Source of the DNA: an uncultured Desulfobacterales bacterium
GTDB lineage: Bacteria; Desulfobacterota; Desulfobacteria; Desulfobacterales; JAHEIW01
NCBI GenBank assembly: GCA_947259495.1
Contig: CAMYLV010000002.1
Span: 21,825-85,824, forward strand
Length of the DNA stretch: 64,000 bases
Reading direction: 5' to 3'
Part shown: piece after piece, positions 43,579 through 53,035 of the stretch
Layout of the letters: every line of letters begins with the position of its first letter
How positions within the stretch are numbered: the first letter of the stretch is position 1
Program-made: the position numbers and the translations under genes
Notes under the pieces: model-generated
What the model saw: only the letters and a program-made list of their open reading frames with translations
Told to the model about the DNA's origin: nothing
Database searches by the model: none

Positions 43579-45375
43579 ATGGATGAAGTGACTATGGAAG
43601 CAACGCCGACTATAAACACTATACCCTTACGAGCTGGAGACTTTTCCACTTTACCCGAGGCGCTCAATTATGCGGCTCAGGGTCAAACCGGTTACAATTT
43701 CTATGATGGGCGCGGCAAATTATCTGCCGTTCTTCCGTTTTCAAAACTGCGTGATGAAGCCCAATCGCTGGCCCAACGACTGAGCGGTTTGGGTCTTGAG
43801 CGCGGTGCGCGCATGGCGCTGGTAGCGGACACCCATCCAGATTTCATCCGGTTTTTCTTCGCCTGTCAATATGCCGGACTCATACCCGTTCCGTTACCGG
43901 CATCGATTCATATGGGCGGACGAAAAACCTATGTGGATCAGCTTCACCGACTACTGATCAGTTGCCGTGCTAATGTCGCCATGGCGACTGACGATTACTT
44001 TCCATTCCTCAGCGAAGCCGCCGAAGGACTCGACTTACGTTTTTGCGGCACGCCGCAGGCGTATGCCGAACTTCCTGAAGCCCCGATTCCGCTGAGTCCG
44101 CTGGGCCCCAAAGAATTAGCTTACATCCAGTATACCTCAGGAAGCACAAAGTTTCCACGGGGTGTCATGATTACCCAGACGGCTGTTCTGAACAACCTTG
44201 CCGCCATCGTTAAATCTGGTTGTAAGATCCGACCGGGTGATCGGGGAGCTTCCTGGCTGCCGTTTTATCACGATATGGGCTTAGTGGGACTCGTATTGGC
44301 GCCACTGGCCGCCCAATTATCGGTTGATTATTTGAAAACCCGTGATTTTGCGATGCGTCCCAGGTTATGGCTATCATTGATGACCGAAAATCGGGCCACT
44401 ATTTCTATCGGGCCTCCGTTCGGTTATGAATTATGCCTGCAGCGGCTGCGTCAAAGTGATATCGAAAAATTTGATTTGAGTGCCTGGCGCCTGGCCGGCG
44501 TTGGTGCTGAAACCATACGGCCCGCGCCGTTGTCTAAATTTGCAGAAATGTTGGAACCCTGTGGGTTTAACAAGGAGGCATTCTGTGCCTGTTACGGTAT
44601 GGCGGAATGCTCTCTGGCTGTCAGTTTTGCATCGCTTGACGAAGGATTAAACATCGACTCCGTCGATGGCGATTATCTTTCCGAACACCGTCAGGCATTA
44701 CCGGTAGAAACCAATGTTCCCGAAGGCGAGATTCGATCGAGCCGGTTTGTAGATTGCGGCACGCCGCTGCCGGATTATGAAGTGGAAGTGCGAGATTCCG
44801 GCGGTCGCCCGCTGCCCGAGCGACACGTTGGGACCATCTATGTAAAGGCGGACAGCATCATGTCAGGTTACTTTGGCGATCTAAAATTAACCCAGGAAGT
44901 GTTGACCTCCGATGGATGGTTTAACACGGGTGATCTGGGCTATTTTGTTAATAACGGGCTTTTTATTACCGGCCGGGAAAAAGATATGATTATTATCAAT
45001 GGCCGTAACATTTGGCCGCAGGATCTTGAGTTTGCCGCCGAGCAGCAGCCTGAGGTCAGAACAGGGGATGCGTCGGCTTTTTCGGTACCCGGCCCGAATG
45101 GACAGGAAAAAACGGTCATGATGGTACAGTGCCGGGTGTCCAGCGATCCCCAGCGCACCGAACTGCGGGAACGCGTGCAGCGCCTGATCTACCAGGAACT
45201 CGGGATCGAATGCTATATTGATCTGGTGCCCCGCAATACGCTGCCGCGCACGACTTCCGGTAAGCTTTCCCGTTCGAAAGCGCGCAAAGAATTTTTGAAG
45301 CGGATTGAGAGGGATCAACTGCAGTCATCCGAACGGCCTATATTTATATCGGCTAACCGTGTCCAGGCTGGATAA
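43579..45375 (+). CDS. Fatty acyl-AMP ligase / acyl-ACP synthetase
   Basis: About 600 residues. Adenylate-forming signature YIQYTSGSTKFPRG, then GASWLPFYHDMGLVG, SIGPPFGYELC and YGMAECSLAV, the last two typical of fatty acyl-AMP ligases. C-terminal GREKDMIIINGRNIWPQDLE and TTSGKLSRSKARKEF. It probably loads a fatty acid onto the ACP encoded downstream. Start uncertain: GAGGAG at 43573-43578 directly abuts ATG 43579; GTG 43588 has better spacing, ATG 43594 and TTG 43546 are also open. Confidence 0.82.
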   Translation: MDEVTMEATPTINTIPLRAGDFSTLPEALNYAAQGQTGYNFYDGRGKLSAVLPFSKLRDEAQSLAQRLSGLGLERGARMALVADTHPDFIRFFFACQYAGLIPVPLPASIHMGGRKTYVDQLHRLLISCRANVAMATDDYFPFLSEAAEGLDLRFCGTPQAYAELPEAPIPLSPLGPKELAYIQYTSGSTKFPRGVMITQTAVLNNLAAIVKSGCKIRPGDRGASWLPFYHDMGLVGLVLAPLAAQLSVDYLKTRDFAMRPRLWLSLMTENRATISIGPPFGYELCLQRLRQSDIEKFDLSAWRLAGVGAETIRPAPLSKFAEMLEPCGFNKEAFCACYGMAECSLAVSFASLDEGLNIDSVDGDYLSEHRQALPVETNVPEGEIRSSRFVDCGTPLPDYEVEVRDSGGRPLPERHVGTIYVKADSIMSGYFGDLKLTQEVLTSDGWFNTGDLGYFVNNGLFITGREKDMIIINGRNIWPQDLEFAAEQQPEVRTGDASAFSVPGPNGQEKTVMMVQCRVSSDPQRTELRERVQRLIYQELGIECYIDLVPRNTLPRTTSGKLSRSKARKEFLKRIERDQLQSSERPIFISANRVQAG

Positions 45376-45521
45376 ACGGTTGATGCGAGTTGAAACTGTT
45401 CGAACTTTTCTCATATATTCAGGTGGCAGCGGAGGCCGAGCGGGTTCACCGGTGACGCTTTATCCGGCCAGACGGCTTTAAGTCATAAATCCTTCGGTCA
45501 GGAGTTATCCGCACCAATTTC

Positions 45522-46451
45522 ATGAAACATACAATCGCCTTAACGGGGGCAACGGGTTTTATTGGCAACAGGGTAGCCCGGCGGCTTGTAGCGAATGGAT
45601 GCAAACTTCAGGCGCTGACCCGTATCACATCGGATCGAAGCCGTCTTTCAGGGTTAAATATTCATTGGGTCGAAGGTGCGCTCGAAGACCTTGACAGCTT
45701 GAAACGTTTGGTGCACGGTGTTGATGCTGTGGTCCATTGTGCAGGCGCTGTTCGTGGAGCGACTCAGGCCCATTTTGACCGTTTGAATGTCGATGGCGTG
45801 GCGCGTTTGGTGCAGGCAGTCAGTGAACAGCACCCGCTGCCACGCTTTTTGTTGATATCGTCACTGGCAGCCCGGGAACCCGAAATTTCGCCTTATGCGT
45901 TCAGCAAGCGGCAAGGCGAAGTTGTTCTCTCCGCCAAAAGCGGACAGATTCCATGGACGGTGTTCAGACCGCCGGCAGTATATGGCCCCGGAGATCGCGA
46001 AATGCTTCCCTTGATCCGATGGATGGCACGCGGCATCGCATTTGTCCTGGGATCCGGCAACACCCGGTTTTCAATGCTGTATGTTGATGATCTGGCTGAA
46101 GCGATCCGATACTGGTTGCTTGACGATTGCTCGCAAGAGCAGGTGCTGGAACTCCACGATGGACATCCCGGTGGGTATTCGTGGCAGGATGTTATTGCAA
46201 CGTTTGAACGTCTGGGTACTAAGCGCGTGCGTCGTGTGCACGTGCCCGTTGCGGGTGTTCGGCTAGCGGCAACGCTGAATTTTATCGCAGCCCGGATGCT
46301 GGGATACGAACCCATGTTGACACCGGCAAAGCTGCGAGAACTGAGACATCCCAACTGGGTGTGTGAAAATGCAGCCATCACCCGTGAGACCGGATGGAAG
46401 CCCCATGTTTCGCTTGAGGACGGTTTGAAGCGCACTTTAGATATGAATTAA
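45522..46451 (+). CDS. NAD-dependent epimerase/dehydratase, ceramide reductase (CerR) candidate
   Basis: 309 residues, extended SDR. N-terminal GATGFIGNRVARRL binds the dinucleotide; catalytic Y125 and K129 lie in PYAFSKRQGE, and the Ser in LISSLAA. In Caulobacter a protein of this family reduces the 3-keto group during ceramide synthesis. Located directly before the ACP and SPT genes; the stop overlaps the ACP start by one base (TAATG). Confidence 0.7.
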   Translation: MKHTIALTGATGFIGNRVARRLVANGCKLQALTRITSDRSRLSGLNIHWVEGALEDLDSLKRLVHGVDAVVHCAGAVRGATQAHFDRLNVDGVARLVQAVSEQHPLPRFLLISSLAAREPEISPYAFSKRQGEVVLSAKSGQIPWTVFRPPAVYGPGDREMLPLIRWMARGIAFVLGSGNTRFSMLYVDDLAEAIRYWLLDDCSQEQVLELHDGHPGGYSWQDVIATFERLGTKRVRRVHVPVAGVRLAATLNFIAARMLGYEPMLTPAKLRELRHPNWVCENAAITRETGWKPHVSLEDGLKRTLDMN

Positions 46452-46735
46452 TGCAAAAAAGCGTTAAACGGTATTACAAGATGGAAGGTCATCCAGATTA
46501 CGAAACAATACTCAGGCGCGTATGTGAGCTGCTGGTACCCTATGTCGAGAAAGGCACAGCACCAGAGGAAGATTCAGACTTTGTGGCCGATCTTAACTTT
46601 GATTCGCTAAAAGTCATGAAACTGGTGGAACAAGTTGAGGATGAGTATGATATATCTATACCTTTAAATATCCTTCCCGATGTGCAAACCGTTAAAGATT
46701 TTATCATACAACTTCAAAAATTAATGGTCTCTTAA
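46451..46735 (+). CDS. Acyl carrier protein
   Basis: 94 residues. The phosphopantetheine serine is S52 in LNFDSLKVMKLVEQVE (DSL motif), followed by EDEYDISIP, the usual acidic recognition helix. ATG 46451 overlaps the reductase stop; ATG 46481 is an alternative. As a dedicated ACP next to an acyl-AMP ligase and an SPT-like enzyme it probably carries the long-chain acyl group for the sphingoid base. Confidence 0.85.
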   Translation: MQKSVKRYYKMEGHPDYETILRRVCELLVPYVEKGTAPEEDSDFVADLNFDSLKVMKLVEQVEDEYDISIPLNILPDVQTVKDFIIQLQKLMVS

Positions 46736-46821
46736 GTTGTTCGAAAGACGAAAAACAACATACAAAACACCAAACACTTGATGAATTTGGTTTTTATGAT
46801 TCATCAACCAAGGACTGACAC

Positions 46822-48018
46822 ATGAGTCTTTTTGATAAATTTCAACAAATTGCGGCAGCACGGCAGCCATTGGTGGAGCGAGGGATACGATCGAATGTGG
46901 TCATGGAAAAAGTTATCTCATCCACAGAAGCTGTTATTAACGGCCGCCATGTGATCCTGGCGGGCACCAACAATTATCTGGGCCTCACATTTGATCCGAA
47001 TTGTATCGAAGCTGCTTCAAGGGCCGTCAGGCAACAAGGCACCGGTACGACCGGCTCTAGAATGGCCAACGGCAGCTACTCCGATCATCTTCAATTGGAG
47101 CAAGAGCTGGCCGAATTTTTCGGGTGCAAATACGGTATGGTCTTTTCGACTGGGTACATTGCGAATTTGGCAATGTTATCTGCATTAACCGGGCCCGGCG
47201 ATGTCTTATTAATCGATGCCGACAGCCACGCCAGCATTTATGATGGCTGCCGCCTGAGCGGAGCCGAAATAATTCGATTTCGGCACAATGATCCGGACAA
47301 TCTGGCGAAACGACTCCAGCGACTGGGTGAACGCACATCCAACACACTCATCGTGGTGGAGGGTATTTACAGTATGATGGGGGATCGCGCGCCCCTGGCG
47401 GAAATTGCTGGGGTCAAAGAAAAATACGGCGCTTGTCTTCTGGTTGATGAAGCCCATTCGTTAGGGGTGCTCGGCCCAAAAGGTCGCGGGCTGGCCGAGG
47501 AAGCCGGCGTAGAGGATAGCGTCGATTTTATTGTCGGCACCTTCAGCAAAAGCCTGGGCGCCATCGGCGGATTTTGCGTCAGCAATAATCCCGCCATGGA
47601 AATGATTCCCCTGGCGGCGCGACCATATATCTTCACCGCTTCCTCATCACCTTCAATCATCGCCTCAACCCGCGCAGCCTTAAAAATATTAAAAGCACGC
47701 CCTGAACTGCGAAACAAACTGTGGGATAATGCGCAAAATCTATATCAAAAGCTGCAGGGGCTGGGCTTTCGACTGGGGCCGGAACCCAGCCCGGTCGTTG
47801 CCGTGCGGGTTGCCAACATCGACGAGGCCATTGCGCTTTGGAAGGGGCTTCTGGAATACGGCGTGTATGTTAATCTGGTTACACCGCCGGCCACTCCGGA
47901 CGGCGGATGCCTGCTGCGCTGCAGTGTGAGCGCCGGGCATAGCCCGGAGCAGATTGAACAAATTGGTAACGGGTTTGCGTCTCTGAAGGAAGTTGTTCGG
48001 GAGGCGGAGACGGCTTAA
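46822..48018 (+). CDS. spt: Serine palmitoyltransferase-like PLP enzyme
   Basis: 398 residues, alpha-oxoamine synthase family. Seen: DADSHASIYDG (H136 stacks on PLP), VEGIYSMMGD, LLVDEAHSLGVLG, and PLP-binding K243 in VGTFSKSLGAIGGF. The FSKS form with a following GG is typical of serine palmitoyltransferase, while BioF and KBL usually have LGKA/LGKT. It condenses serine with a long acyl thioester to 3-ketosphinganine, the first step of sphingolipids. Context with ACP and CerR-like gene agrees. Confidence 0.78.
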   Translation: MSLFDKFQQIAAARQPLVERGIRSNVVMEKVISSTEAVINGRHVILAGTNNYLGLTFDPNCIEAASRAVRQQGTGTTGSRMANGSYSDHLQLEQELAEFFGCKYGMVFSTGYIANLAMLSALTGPGDVLLIDADSHASIYDGCRLSGAEIIRFRHNDPDNLAKRLQRLGERTSNTLIVVEGIYSMMGDRAPLAEIAGVKEKYGACLLVDEAHSLGVLGPKGRGLAEEAGVEDSVDFIVGTFSKSLGAIGGFCVSNNPAMEMIPLAARPYIFTASSSPSIIASTRAALKILKARPELRNKLWDNAQNLYQKLQGLGFRLGPEPSPVVAVRVANIDEAIALWKGLLEYGVYVNLVTPPATPDGGCLLRCSVSAGHSPEQIEQIGNGFASLKEVVREAETA

Positions 48019-48068
48019 ATTGAATTTTTCCCTGTTTGCGGTAAATTTGATTCCGGATAAGTTTTAAT

Positions 48069-49832
48069 ATGCGATTAATTATTATTTTTTTGCGTGCCTA
48101 TCCTTTGCAAAGTTCCATAACTTTAGCGGCACTGCTTTTTGCAGGCCTGATTGAAGGGTTTGGACTTTCAATGCTGTTGCCATTACTGGGGCTTGCGGGA
48201 GAAGTAAACGGTGGATCGTCCGGTGCAGCTGCCGGTGGCGCAGCCTCTGCCCTAGATCAAATGGTCAATAAGGTATTTGAGACGATTGGCATCACGCCCA
48301 CCATTGGCATGCTGCTCATTATTTTTGTCGCCTGCATGACCTTAAAAGCGATACTGACGTTGGTAGCCAATAAACGGGTTGGCTATATGGTTGCGCGGGT
48401 TGCCACCGATTTACGCCTCGATTTGATCCAGGCCTTGTTTCTTACCCGTTGGGAATATTTCATTCGCCAACCGGTAGGCAGCCTTACCAATTCAATCGCG
48501 AGCGAGGTAACCAAAGCATCAAAAGCCTACCTCAGTGCAATTACAATGCTTGCGTCCATACTGCAGGCGATCGTTTACGGAATGATTGTATTACTGGTCT
48601 CCTGGAAGGCAACGGTGGTGGCTCTTGTGGCGGGCATTACCATTTTATTCATGGTGAAGCGTTTCATTAAAAAATCGAAGCGCGCAGGTAAGCGTCACAC
48701 CAACATACTTCAATCATTGATGTCTCATTTGACTGATAGTTTGATTATGATTAAACCTTTAAAAACCATGGCTCGCGAGCATTTAGCCGATGCCGTATTG
48801 AGAAAGAAAACCGAGAACTTGAAAAAGGCAATTAAAAAGCAGGTTTTCAGCAAACATGCACTGTCTGCTTCCCAAGAACCTCTGACGGTTGGTTTTACCG
48901 CCCTCGGTCTTTATTGCGTTTTGGTCCTCTGGAAAATGCCTCTGGCCAGCGTGCTGGTCATGGTCTATATGCTTTCAAAGCTAATGAAAAGGCTGCAGAA
49001 GGTTCAAAGTTTGTATCAACATGTGGTCACAGCAGAAAATGGGTATTGGTCTTATCATTCTAAACTCCAGAGGGCTGTGGAAGAAAAAGAAACGCTATCT
49101 GGCAGCCGGCAACCCTCCCTGAACCAATCCATTCGCTTGGAGCAGATTCGTTTCGCCTATGAGGATCGGTGGATACTCAAAGATGCCGACTTTGACTTTC
49201 CGGCAAAAACCTTTACAGCAATTGTGGGTCCATCGGGAGTCGGAAAAACAACGGTAGTTGATCTGGTAACGGGGCTGCTGAGACCTCAGGAGGGCGAAAT
49301 ATTGATTGATGATGTGCCGTTGGCTGAAATCGATCTAAAGCTTTGGCGGCAGATGATTGGCTACGTGCCGCAGGAATCGCTGTTGCTGCATGATAGTGTG
49401 TTCATAAACGTAACCTTGGGTGACAAGACGCTCAAAGCCGAAGATGCCGAAGGTGCTTTACGTGCCGCCGGGGCCTGGGATTTTGTACAAGATCTGCCGG
49501 AGGGCGTGTTTACGGTGGTTGGTGAACGCGGGCACAAGTTGTCAGGCGGTCAACGACAACGCATCGCCATTGCTCGCGCACTTGTGCACCAGCCGAAACT
49601 GCTCATTTTAGATGAAGCCACCACTGCTTTGGATCCGGAAAATGAGGCGTCTATATGCAAAACACTGCGGAATCTTAAGGGGAAACATACAATTTTGGCG
49701 ATCTCCCACCAACCGGCAATATTGGGGGTGGCCGAGCGGGCCTATCGTCTGAAAAATAAAAAAGCGACTCTGGTTTCGGATCTGTTAACGCACGACACCA
49801 CGAAAGTGGATATCTCCGCTGCCACTGCTTAA
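48069..49832 (+). CDS. MsbA-like lipid ABC exporter (fused permease and ATPase)
   Basis: 587 residues. A six-helix membrane domain (1-320) with a Gly/Ser/Ala-rich periplasmic loop near 45-65, then an ATPase: GPSGVGKTT (Walker A), Q-loop YVPQES, LSGGQRQRIAIARAL, LLILDEATTALD. Such half-transporters flip lipids across the inner membrane. It follows the SPT gene by 50 bases, so the ceramide-type lipid is a likely cargo. Confidence 0.85.
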   Translation: MRLIIIFLRAYPLQSSITLAALLFAGLIEGFGLSMLLPLLGLAGEVNGGSSGAAAGGAASALDQMVNKVFETIGITPTIGMLLIIFVACMTLKAILTLVANKRVGYMVARVATDLRLDLIQALFLTRWEYFIRQPVGSLTNSIASEVTKASKAYLSAITMLASILQAIVYGMIVLLVSWKATVVALVAGITILFMVKRFIKKSKRAGKRHTNILQSLMSHLTDSLIMIKPLKTMAREHLADAVLRKKTENLKKAIKKQVFSKHALSASQEPLTVGFTALGLYCVLVLWKMPLASVLVMVYMLSKLMKRLQKVQSLYQHVVTAENGYWSYHSKLQRAVEEKETLSGSRQPSLNQSIRLEQIRFAYEDRWILKDADFDFPAKTFTAIVGPSGVGKTTVVDLVTGLLRPQEGEILIDDVPLAEIDLKLWRQMIGYVPQESLLLHDSVFINVTLGDKTLKAEDAEGALRAAGAWDFVQDLPEGVFTVVGERGHKLSGGQRQRIAIARALVHQPKLLILDEATTALDPENEASICKTLRNLKGKHTILAISHQPAILGVAERAYRLKNKKATLVSDLLTHDTTKVDISAATA

Positions 49833-49872
49833 GGCGTCGATTCGCTAATGCGGTGATGATCGTAATTGCTTT

Positions 49873-50391
49873 ATGAATATAGCTGATTCTGAAACTATAG
49901 ATCCAGTTTTGCAAGAGGCCGTTCGAAGGGTGCGCCTGATCGCATTTGACTTTGACGGCGTCTTTACCGACAACATGGTATATGTCCTGCAGGATGGCTT
50001 GGAGGCTGTGCGCTGCAATCGCGGTGACGGTATCGGATTGCAGAAATTGAAAAAATTGGGCATCGAGACGGTTATTATCTCAACCGAATCCAATCCGGTG
50101 GTATCCGCCCGCGCGGCTAAGTTGAAAATCCGGTGTTTCCAGAACTGTGAGGATAAGCGCGAAACCCTTGAAAGCCTTGCACAGGAAATGGGTATTTCCC
50201 TGGCAGAAATTGCTTTTGTCGGCAACGATGTTAATGATCAACCGTGCCTGAACCACGTTGGGCTGCCCATTGTTGTAAACGATGCGCATCCGGATGTGGT
50301 TTCAATTGCCCGTTATCAGACGCGGAATCCCGGTGGATACGGAGCCGTTCGTGAAGTTTGCGATATATTTGAAAAAATCCTGGCAAAATGA
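49873..50391 (+). CDS. kdsC: KdsC-type HAD phosphatase
   Basis: 172 residues, HAD fold without cap. D26 and D28 in IAFDFDGVFTDN form the active site, VIISTE is motif II, and VGNDVNDQPCL motif IV; GGYGAVREVCDIF is the C-terminal loop of KdsC. Family members dephosphorylate Kdo-8-phosphate, or nonulosonate 9-phosphates when near NeuB as here. Either role is possible. Confidence 0.82.
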   Translation: MNIADSETIDPVLQEAVRRVRLIAFDFDGVFTDNMVYVLQDGLEAVRCNRGDGIGLQKLKKLGIETVIISTESNPVVSARAAKLKIRCFQNCEDKRETLESLAQEMGISLAEIAFVGNDVNDQPCLNHVGLPIVVNDAHPDVVSIARYQTRNPGGYGAVREVCDIFEKILAK

Positions 50392-50455
50392 TGCTTCCAT
50401 TATTTGTCCATCATTAATATTTTAAATTTTTTTATCGAGATTCTTTTTGAATTTA

Positions 50456-50542
50456 TTCGCAGGCAGAGCCGCAAAGCTCGCAAAGGAAAATATATGTTAA
50501 TTTCTTTAAAGACACTTTGCGTCTTAGCGCCTTTGCGTGAGG
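50456..50542. repeat. CGCAAAG/CTTTGCG inverted repeat, copy A
   Basis: Left arm with CCGCAAAGCTCGCAAAGG, right arm CTTTGCGTCTTAGCGCCTTTGCG, so arms of repeated 8-base units fold on each other. Before the glycosidase-like gene. A related element is at 51851-51937. Confidence 0.55.
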
Positions 50543-50585
50543 ATTCTATTATTCCGGATTGTTTCAATCTGTCTTTAGGGCTCAA

Positions 50586-51764
50586 ATGAGTGCATTCGAG
50601 CGACGAAACATCGTCAGTGTTTCGTGGAGTGACCATCTTGTTTTCGGGGAAGGAGATGGAAGGTTAACAACCATTGAAGCGTTAAAGCGGCGGATGGATT
50701 GCTGGAAACAGCAGTTAAATGCCGGCAGCATTCATTGGCGCTGCACTCGAGATCGGCTCAAAGGTCGATATTACGCGGCCAAAGGGTATCAGCATTTTTT
50801 TAAAACAGGGAAGTCAGAGATTGATTGGGATGATTTCAAGGTTGTACCGGAATTATCACATCGGCGTGGTATGCAGGTGTTTTTATATGTATCGCTGTTT
50901 GATGAAGGCTGGCCCCTTCTTCCTGAAAAATTAAGAGAAGTAAGCTATCACAACAGAATGCACTATCAGCATGTAAGTTGGCAAAGCGATTTTAGCAGAA
51001 CAAATCCTGAATATACGGTAGTTGATCGAACATTGCGAAACCATCAATGGGGCGTTTTATGTTTAGGGTATCCTGAAGTTCGAAATCATTTGATCCTTCG
51101 ATTCATTCGGCTGCTGCGAGATGGAAATTTTGATGGCTTATTCCTCTGTTTGAGAACGCAGTCCAGGCCTGCGGAGCACGCAGATCAATATGGTTTTAAT
51201 ACTCCGATACAACAGGAATATTTAAAACGATATGGAGTTGACATTCGGAACGAAGACTTTGATTTACAGACCTGGCGCGATCTTTTAGGGGAATACCTAA
51301 CGCGTTTTTTAAAAGAGTTACGCAAAGTATTAAGCACTGAGCAGGTAAAATTGGCGGTCGGGGTGCCGCGCGGGTCGGTTCTCGGCCCCGCCATGGGAAA
51401 CACCACGCTGCAATGGCCGATATGGGTGCGCGCGGGCATTATTGACCAGCTGATTATCGATCAAAATTCTTCAAAATGCCCGTCCATGTGGCATGAGCTG
51501 TGGCCCATGCACCGCGGGTATGGATACCTTCAAAATTATTTAAATGGCCGCTGTATGAACTTACTGGAGGAAGATATCGCCAAAACATACGCACCTGTAT
51601 TTGACGGGAAAAACACAAAATTGTACGTGGCGAGACAATGGCAGGAGCGGTCAAAAACAAAAGAAAAAGAATTTTTGAAGCTGCCGGGTGTTGCGGGTCT
51701 TGTATTCAGCTCATTTCGACATGACAACCCGGGACCTATTAAGCGAAATAGCTGGATCGCCTAA
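50586..51764 (+). CDS. Uncharacterised TIM-barrel, glycoside hydrolase-like protein
   Basis: 392 residues from ATG 50586. The pattern of GMQVFLYVSLFDEGWP, NHQWGVLCLGYPEVRNHLI, DGLFLCLRTQ and VKLAVGVPRG resembles putative family-10-like glycoside hydrolases (GHL) with alternating beta strands. No signal peptide. Not recognised with certainty. It is the first gene of the nonulosonate part of the locus. Confidence 0.45.
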   Translation: MSAFERRNIVSVSWSDHLVFGEGDGRLTTIEALKRRMDCWKQQLNAGSIHWRCTRDRLKGRYYAAKGYQHFFKTGKSEIDWDDFKVVPELSHRRGMQVFLYVSLFDEGWPLLPEKLREVSYHNRMHYQHVSWQSDFSRTNPEYTVVDRTLRNHQWGVLCLGYPEVRNHLILRFIRLLRDGNFDGLFLCLRTQSRPAEHADQYGFNTPIQQEYLKRYGVDIRNEDFDLQTWRDLLGEYLTRFLKELRKVLSTEQVKLAVGVPRGSVLGPAMGNTTLQWPIWVRAGIIDQLIIDQNSSKCPSMWHELWPMHRGYGYLQNYLNGRCMNLLEEDIAKTYAPVFDGKNTKLYVARQWQERSKTKEKEFLKLPGVAGLVFSSFRHDNPGPIKRNSWIA

Positions 51765-51850
51765 AAGTGGGGAGTTGGGTTAGACAAATGAATTCACCGG
51801 GATTTAAAAATTATGGAGCTTAAATACAAAGTGAACAGTATGACTATCTG

Positions 51851-51937
51851 CACAAAGCTGAAAACTTGCAAAGGAAAATAGTTTTAACGTTTAAACTTAA
51901 ATAATCTTTGCGTCTTTGCGGCTTTGCGTGAGACTTT
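51851..51937. repeat. CGCAAAG/CTTTGCG inverted repeat, copy B
   Basis: Left arm CACAAAGCTGAAAACTTGCAA, weakly mirrored by CTTTGCGTCTTTGCGGCTTTGCG on the right. It ends just before the ribosome binding site of the NeuB-type gene. Confidence 0.5.
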
Positions 51938-51955
51938 AAAAGAGGAGGGAGGAAG

Positions 51956-53035
51956 ATGAGAGAATTAACTATCGATGGGAAAAAAATCCAAGATGACGGT
52001 GATTGCTGGATGATTGCTGAAATTGGACACAACCATCAAGGCAAACTCGAAACTGCCAAAGAGATGTTTCGCGTCGCCAAAGAATGCGGTGCCAATGCTG
52101 TCAAACTGCAGAAGCGGGAAAATCGCGCACTTTACACTAAAGCGGGGTACGACAAGCCCTATGAAAATATTAACAGCTACGGTGCGACATACGGTGAGCA
52201 CAGAGAGGCACTTGAATTTGGATGGTACGAATACAAAGAATTAAAAGATTACGCTGCAGAAATTGGCGTTACGTTTTTTTCCACTGCTTTTGATTTTCCC
52301 AGCGCCGACTTTTTAGCGAAGCTGGATATGCCGGCTTACAAGATTGCCTCCGGTGATTTGAAAAACATCCCACTGCTCACTCATATTGCCAAAATTCAAA
52401 AGCCCATGATCGTCAGTACCGGCGGCGGAACGATGGAAGACGTTAACCGGGCCTATGATGCCATTATGCCGATCAATCAGCAGCTGGCATTGCTCCAGTG
52501 CACAGCGGGATATCCGGCCGAATTTTCTGAGTTGAATTTGAGAGTGATTACCAGCTTCCGGGAACGGTTTCCGGACACGGTTGTCGGCTTGTCATCTCAT
52601 GACAACGGGATTGCCATGGCAGTGGCGGCTTACATGCTGGGCGGGCGCATCGTCGAAAAGCACTTTACCCTTAACCACACCTGGAAAGGCACTGACCATG
52701 CCTTCTCTCTGGAACCCATCGGTTTCACTAAAATGGTACGGGACCTCAAGCGCACCCGGGTGGCTATGGGAGACGGGGTCAAACAGACCTATGACAGCGA
52801 AGTTAACCCCATCATTAAGATGGGCAAAAAAATTGTGGCCGCCCGGGATTTACCGCAAGGCTACACCATTCGGCGCCAAGACCTGACCTTGAAATCACCC
52901 GGAGATGGCTTACCGCCTTATGAAATCGAAAAAGTGATTGGTCGAATGACCCTGCAGCCCTTGTCTGAAGACGACGACATCACATTTGATGTTTTAAACG
53001 GCGCTATGGATTGGTCGGAGGCGGCAGCATCTTGA
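51956..53035 (+). CDS. neuB: NeuB-type nonulosonic acid synthase
   Basis: 359 residues. The N-terminal NeuB barrel (IAEIGHNHQG, GANAVKLQKRE, FFSTAFDF, YKIASGDL, STGGGTMEDV, CTAGYPAEF) is followed by a C-terminal SAF/antifreeze-like domain (RDLPQGYTIRRQDLTLKSPG). Condenses phosphoenolpyruvate with a hexosamine-type sugar to a nine-carbon acid (sialic, legionaminic, pseudaminic). GAGGAGGGAGG precedes the start. Which acid is made is not clear. Confidence 0.9.
   Translation: MRELTIDGKKIQDDGDCWMIAEIGHNHQGKLETAKEMFRVAKECGANAVKLQKRENRALYTKAGYDKPYENINSYGATYGEHREALEFGWYEYKELKDYAAEIGVTFFSTAFDFPSADFLAKLDMPAYKIASGDLKNIPLLTHIAKIQKPMIVSTGGGTMEDVNRAYDAIMPINQQLALLQCTAGYPAEFSELNLRVITSFRERFPDTVVGLSSHDNGIAMAVAAYMLGGRIVEKHFTLNHTWKGTDHAFSLEPIGFTKMVRDLKRTRVAMGDGVKQTYDSEVNPIIKMGKKIVAARDLPQGYTIRRQDLTLKSPGDGLPPYEIEKVIGRMTLQPLSEDDDITFDVLNGAMDWSEAAAS

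Noticed and set aside
46822..48018. BioF (8-amino-7-oxononanoate synthase), given biotin genes nearby
   Set aside because: The lysine motif is FSKSLGAIGG, and neighbours are ACP, CerR-like and acyl-AMP ligase genes; the biotin genes are 15 kb away and for uptake.
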